From positions 620,001-684,000 of the forward strand of contig WACJ01000046.1 of the NCBI GenBank assembly GCA_008973525.1: a stretch of 64,000 nucleotides of DNA, in the 5' to 3' direction. The notes under the pieces are model-generated. The model was not told the origin of the DNA, did not search any database, and saw only the letters and a list, made by a program, of their open reading frames with translations. Shown in pieces: positions 59,516 through 64,000 of the stretch (within the stretch, counting starts at the first letter, position 1; every line of letters begins with the position of its first letter). The position numbers and the translations under genes were made by a program. This stretch comes from Stenopsyche tienmushanensis (taxonomy: Eukaryota; Arthropoda; Insecta; Trichoptera; Stenopsychidae).

Positions 59516-59740
59516 ATGAACAACAACGTAGAGACTCTGCAAAATATTAATTTAAATTTTAATTATCGGCAAAGGCGGAAAAGGGTGAATAAAAAAAATC
59601 CGTCCATGAGGAAACTTATTAGGTTCCGTACCTATGCTTTAGTTTACAACATGATGCGAAGAATAATTACATTGGACATGTTTCCGAGGCGAAGTAGCAA
59701 AAAAGGCAAGTTCTTCGTGAAATACCTGCAGGTACCTCAA
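59516..59740 (+). CDS. Possible basic exon ending at a donor site
   Basis: ATG at 59516. The frame opens MNNNVETLQNINLNFNYRQR, is strongly basic, contains DMFPRRSSKKGKFFVKYL and reaches CAAG|GTGAGC (junction near 59740), a good 5' splice site. Without splicing it runs to TGA at 59786-59788. No family recognised. It lies about 190 bases after the THAP-like frame, so both could be parts of one decayed element or gene. Confidence 0.2.
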
Positions 59741-60130
59741 GGTGAGCGGAAAAATAATGAAAATAAATTATGGCGGGGAGGCGTTTGAAAATTCCTAAAG
59801 AAAAGACCCCGGGAGAGAGCCCCGTGAAAAAATAAACATGTAATCTGTTTTTAAATAAATACTCTCCGCACCGAGACCACATTAATTCTTGTAAGTGGGG
59901 ATGTAGACTTTTCCAGGGAGAACTGCCTTTTCTAAAACTCGCACACACCCGTCGACATTGTGTGTGTGTGCGCAAACGCAGACATACGAATTTGCACAGT
60001 TTTTCACGAAGGAAGAGAGCGTGACCTGAAAAAAAATAAGCAATAAATATATCGGGTCGTTTCCCAAGCCCAGCATAAACTATTAACCTGTGACATTTCA
60101 GGACGAGTCAATTTTCCGCGGAAAATCACC
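59741..60130. promoter_or_regulatory. GC-rich island with 16-bp palindrome
   Basis: ATTTTCCGCGGAAAAT (60111-60126) is a perfect 16-bp palindrome. A short TGTGTGTGTGTG run lies near 59960. A 102-codon minus-strand frame is unrecognised. Confidence 0.25.
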
Positions 60131-61920
60131 CGCTGGAAGTTGAAGAAACGAAATTGAATCAATCAGTATTTTTAAGAGTCTAATATGTATTCTTAAAAAT
60201 ATTTATGCTCTTGAATATACTGAAATGCTGTATAAGTATACATATATATACAAAATAGAGAATCATTATTTTCGAAAGAAAATGTTAAAATCCCTTTGTA
60301 TATTTTTACTTTTGCAAGTTTCCGATAAACATATTCAAATGGCACTTCGACTAGCTTCAAAATTCAACAAGCCACCTTAATGATATAGCTTTTAAAATAT
60401 AATAAATAAAAACTTTAAATGATTCTTTGTGATATAGAAAACGAAATAAGCAGATTTATTCTATACTTTTTTTGTTATACATTTTTAAAATAAGGTAGCT
60501 TCTCTGTCGCACTTGTATTTTAGATTTGCCACTTATGATTCAATAAGATAAAATAGATTGACGTTGCATAAATGATTTATAAACACCTAATTCGGGAACG
60601 CAACTTACTGAAAAATTTAAGTAAATAGATAACGAGGCCGATTATAAAAGATGAAATCTATATTTAAATATGTTCTCATTATTAATAGGAGCTATTTAAA
60701 TTGCATATGATACCAAATGTTGATAGTATATTAATATTACTCAATTCAGGTTTACCCTAATGTTCTAAATCTGGAAAAGTTAATGCTCAGATTTACTTTA
60801 TTCGTCCAGAAACACCCATAAAATTTGCATCTATAATAAAAATATAATTTAAACATTAATGATAATTTCGCTACTCATTCATAGATTCTCTCTTGTCTAA
60901 AATTTCTATTCAATCAATCCCATTTAAATTTCAAATGCTCTCAAAAATCAAATGTCAAAGGCGATGGGAAATCACTGCATGAAAAATCTTTTCCATAGAA
61001 AAGTCTCCTACATCCGATAACGAATATGGTAACTTAAAAAGAAAAATAAGATTCTGAGAAATGTTTCACTTTCAAATATTAAATTGAATATATTTTACTA
61101 TAATATGAAGGAAATGTCATTAAATAAAAAATACCTGAACCAATTCGTTTTTTAATTTTTAAATCGAATATTATAAGTCGATTATATTCTATAAGAATGG
61201 TGGAAAATATCGTATAAGAACAAGCATTATGGAGAAAATCGATACAAAAAACGTTATAAAATGTCGTATTATTTAAATTCGTGCTAAACGAAGTATAGAA
61301 CCAAAGAAAACTAAAATATTCAAATTCTATACTTATGAAAAAATATTTTAGATTTTACTGTATCTCAGCATTGAAATTCAGAATTCAGCTTTGAAATTCT
61401 TTCAATAAAATTTTCATTCGTAAAATATGCTGCCAAGCTCTTTGCAAAAAATTCAATATTTATACATTTTATACAAAAGTATTTTATAACATTAATAAAA
61501 TTCGCAAGATTTGATATTTAACGTCATTTTTTTAATATTTTTATACACAACTTAAAAATTGTAATTTCTAAAAAATTCACCACACAGATACAGCTTATGA
61601 ATCGCACTATGTAAAGAAATATCCTTTAGAGACAAAGCAAATGCCTCAATCTTAGTTTCAAAATGAGCTTTTCAAAGGCACTGTGTCCCGGTTTCAATCT
61701 TCTTTGGATGTTATTAAATATATTATTAGAAGGCCATTCAAAAAATCACATGCTAACGTTTGTTAGCTCGAAAGCGTTGCAGATGAAAGTCTAAATAAGA
61801 CAGAAAGTCTATGAATAAGTTAATTATAATTCAATTGATTAGCAAAGATTTTGTGCTTGCCTTTTGAAAAGGACATCATTTTCCATAAATAGGTAATTTT
61901 TACAAATAATCAATGGCAAA
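60131..61920. other. AT-rich stretch, no gene seen
   Basis: No recognisable feature. Confidence 0.4.
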
Positions 61921-62110
61921 ATTAATTGTGCTCGCTTTTTCAAGCTCTAAGATGGCGGATGGTTCTGACGTGATTTAGGAAATAAACTTTCATTGCAAAA
62001 CCCTCGGAAAGTTTGCTTCGGACAGCGACCGCTGTGCGAGTTATTTATTGCCTTATATAAGACAGGACACTTCTATAATTTTTGCCTGTCTCCGAGGATC
62101 TAGAAGACTT
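61921..62110 (+). promoter_or_regulatory. Promoter-like block: YY1 site plus TATA-like box
   Basis: AAGATGGCGG (61949-61958) matches the YY1 consensus. CCTTATATAAG (62050-62060) is TATA-like or CArG-like, followed by more GC-rich DNA. YY1 sites usually lie just downstream of start sites, so the order does not fit a simple promoter. No recognised gene follows. Confidence 0.22.
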
Positions 62111-62845
62111 CGAATATTCACCGACTATTCCACCTACCCTCCTTCATGCAAAAGTATTTTTGAGGACGAATGACAATTCTTTTTCATCCGTTTGCTCTAT
62201 GAAGCTTCAATTTTTTCGTTTAATATGCACATTTGTTTCCTTGTTCCACTTATTTGATGATCGTATAAAAGGAATGAAAGTATAATGAATTAAATAGAAA
62301 ACAAAGAAAACTTAATTCGATGATTGACAGTTAAAGTCATCGAAACACGCAGTTATACAATATATCAATTTTCATTTAATTGATCAAGATGTAATACGAT
62401 TTTATTTTCTTGGTATAGTAGTTATATTGCAAGCTATATTTTGGAACTAATTCATCAAATAAGCTTTGATAACGTACTTCAATCCTTTGTCACAATAAGC
62501 CATATTATTTATTTGAAAAATATTGAGGGGATAGGAAAAATCCAATATATGAGGAGCGCGGATACCCTTTCTCGGAACAAATCCGAATCGTTCCTTTTTC
62601 CATATTCTTAATATCCTTCAGGCTATATAGGCTGGCAATATGAGGCTTCATAACAACTAGTTTTTATCTTTTATTGTAAAAACGATCATAAGCGTAAAAC
62701 CTAAGTATTCATTCCCATATGAATGTTATTTCGTGTTTCTTTCATATAATATGGTTATATTCATCCATGTATTTGGGGCGAATATATTCTCGCAGCGTTG
62801 TGAAATCATAGCTGAACAGAAAGAATAAAAGATCTAATTTTATTT
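62111..62845. other. AT-rich stretch, no gene seen
   Basis: No recognisable feature. Confidence 0.35.
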
Positions 62846-63010
62846 TCGAATTGCTTAATGATTCCGTACACGTTTCGCCGCCGTTTACAGTACACGTCCT
62901 CAAGACCGGTGCAGTCGGTCACGTGCCGAGGTGCTGTAATCACTTCCGATTCAAAGGCTTCCACCTACACCGCCAGCTATTCCTCCTTCAATCAATCCTT
63001 AAAAAAGCCT
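62846..63010. promoter_or_regulatory. GC-rich island with E-box
   Basis: CACGTG at 62920-62925 inside CGGTCACGTGCCG. Two plus-strand frames of about 60 codons are open in parallel and unrecognised, which points to low stop density, not coding. Confidence 0.22.
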
Positions 63011-63338
63011 CCTATAAGCACACTATTTTCGAATGAAAACTTGTAATATAATCAATATTAATGATAATATTTTTATGAGCTTTTGACTGCAATAGTTTTT
63101 AAGCTTAAATATTGGGCATATTTAATTTTTTTTTAGCTATTTTCAAAAAAGAATAATGATCGTTTGGTTATAGCTTGATATAGAAAACGTATTATAAATC
63201 ATTTTGAAGAGTTAGTAGCAAAATGATGTTGAAATCATTTGACAAAACTAAATGATAATTTAATAAAGTTTTACTTGCTACTTTGTATAAATTCAAATAG
63301 TATTATCATTTATTCTTTCAATTAAATAAAAGTATTAA

Positions 63339-63423
63339 GGTGCGAATAGATACGATATATCGACGTTGGCACTTTTCGCAAGTGTTGACAACGACGATAT
63401 ATCAGTGTCCAGCACTAAAAAGG
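63339..63423. mobile_element. 85-bp foldback MITE flanked by TTAA
   Basis: TTAA at 63335-63338 and 63424-63427 bracket an almost fully self-complementary sequence: GATATATCGACGTTGGCAC pairs with the reverse complement of GTGTTGACAACGACGATATATC around a short TTTTCGCAA centre. The TTAA target suggests a piggyBac-type MITE. No coding capacity. Confidence 0.6.
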
Positions 63424-63427
63424 TTAA

Positions 63428-64000
63428 GCTTAATTTCTTTTTGATATCCACCCAACCTATGGCGGCAATTCAGTAGTTTTATAATAAAAAAATGAAAAGA
63501 CTAACTTCCATTGGATTCCTCGTCTGATATTCAGGATATCAATCATTAAAAAATACTTCGAAGGAAACTGTTGTAAAGCGGAATAACATTTTATTTAAGG
63601 TCAAATAACTATGTAACTTACGCACTTAATTGATTGTAGAATATTACATTTTATATATAATTGTCATGCGTATTTTTGTCACATTCCTAAGTTTAAATAT
63701 CATTTGTGAAAATGTATTTCATCCTGTTTATACATTTTAATAAGCAACAGGAACTAGCATGCTAAGCAAGTATCCCGCACTGCCATCACCCGCGTCAATT
63801 AACTAATCCGCATACATATCCGTTTACACTATCTCCTATAAGTCTGAATATTAATTTGGTTAGTATTTTAAATAATTATTATGTTAATTTACGAGCTGCG
63901 TATTATATATATGTATTGCTCGTATTTACAAGTTCACTCACAAACATCTGGGATCGTATTATATACGATAATAATGTATCGCTAAGGGATCGGATTTATA
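63428..64000. other. Right-edge AT-rich DNA, no gene seen
   Basis: Contains ATGGCGG (63459-63465) and otherwise no recognisable feature. Confidence 0.35.

Noticed and set aside
1..64000. Bacterial operons, CRISPR arrays or phage genes
   Set aside because: Composition, splice-like signals, eukaryotic transposons and lack of tightly packed long genes rule out prokaryotic DNA. No spaced direct-repeat array is present.

Overview
This is about 64 kb of very AT-rich (roughly 70% A+T) nuclear eukaryotic DNA with almost no intact genes. The mix of decayed transposons (mariner, Tc1, Tigger/pogo, hAT, Mutator-like, TTAA-targeting elements, tRNA-derived SINE-like units) fits an arthropod genome. A parasitic copepod such as a salmon louse is my best guess, but that is an inference from composition and repeat style, not from a diagnostic gene. 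There is no sign of bacterial operons, phage or organelle DNA.

Layout. The left edge holds a plausible terminal exon (430-624) behind a strong intron 3' end, then a decayed open stretch (1520-1827). An internally deleted mariner lies at 3182-3959 and a Mutator-like transposase relic at 9750-10133. From 11 to 30 kb the sequence is AT-rich filler with short, more GC-rich islands (near 11.3, 14.3, 19.2, 22.5, 24.1, 25.9, 27.8 and 29.0 kb), a Tigger copy (17.8-18.5 kb), a SINE-like unit (23.1 kb), a TTAA-type transposon end (24.7 kb) and a hAT transposase C-terminus (24.9 kb). From 30 to 46 kb there are inverted-repeat structures, more islands, a 1.07-kb TTAA-flanked transposon (39252-40326), a short Tigger-type repeat (42.1 kb) and a tRNA-like relic (43.9 kb). 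From 46 to 64 kb there are a second hAT fragment, a Tc1 relic, a second Tigger copy with a TTAA-flanked MITE nested in it, two unidentified open frames, a third SINE-like copy, a long palindrome and a foldback TTAA MITE.

Transposase calls rest on recognisable motifs (mariner aspartates and HDNARPH; hAT ERAFSAAG; CENP-B-type HTH; Mutator-like HTQN motif; Tc1 LDFNHIE) and several are backed by a second copy inside the window. The GC-richer islands resemble conserved non-coding regulatory DNA by composition, palindromes and homeodomain, POU, Sox, CRE and E-box-like motifs, but conservation cannot be tested here. Open frames of 60-120 codons are expected by chance in this much DNA, so unrecognised ones get low confidence.
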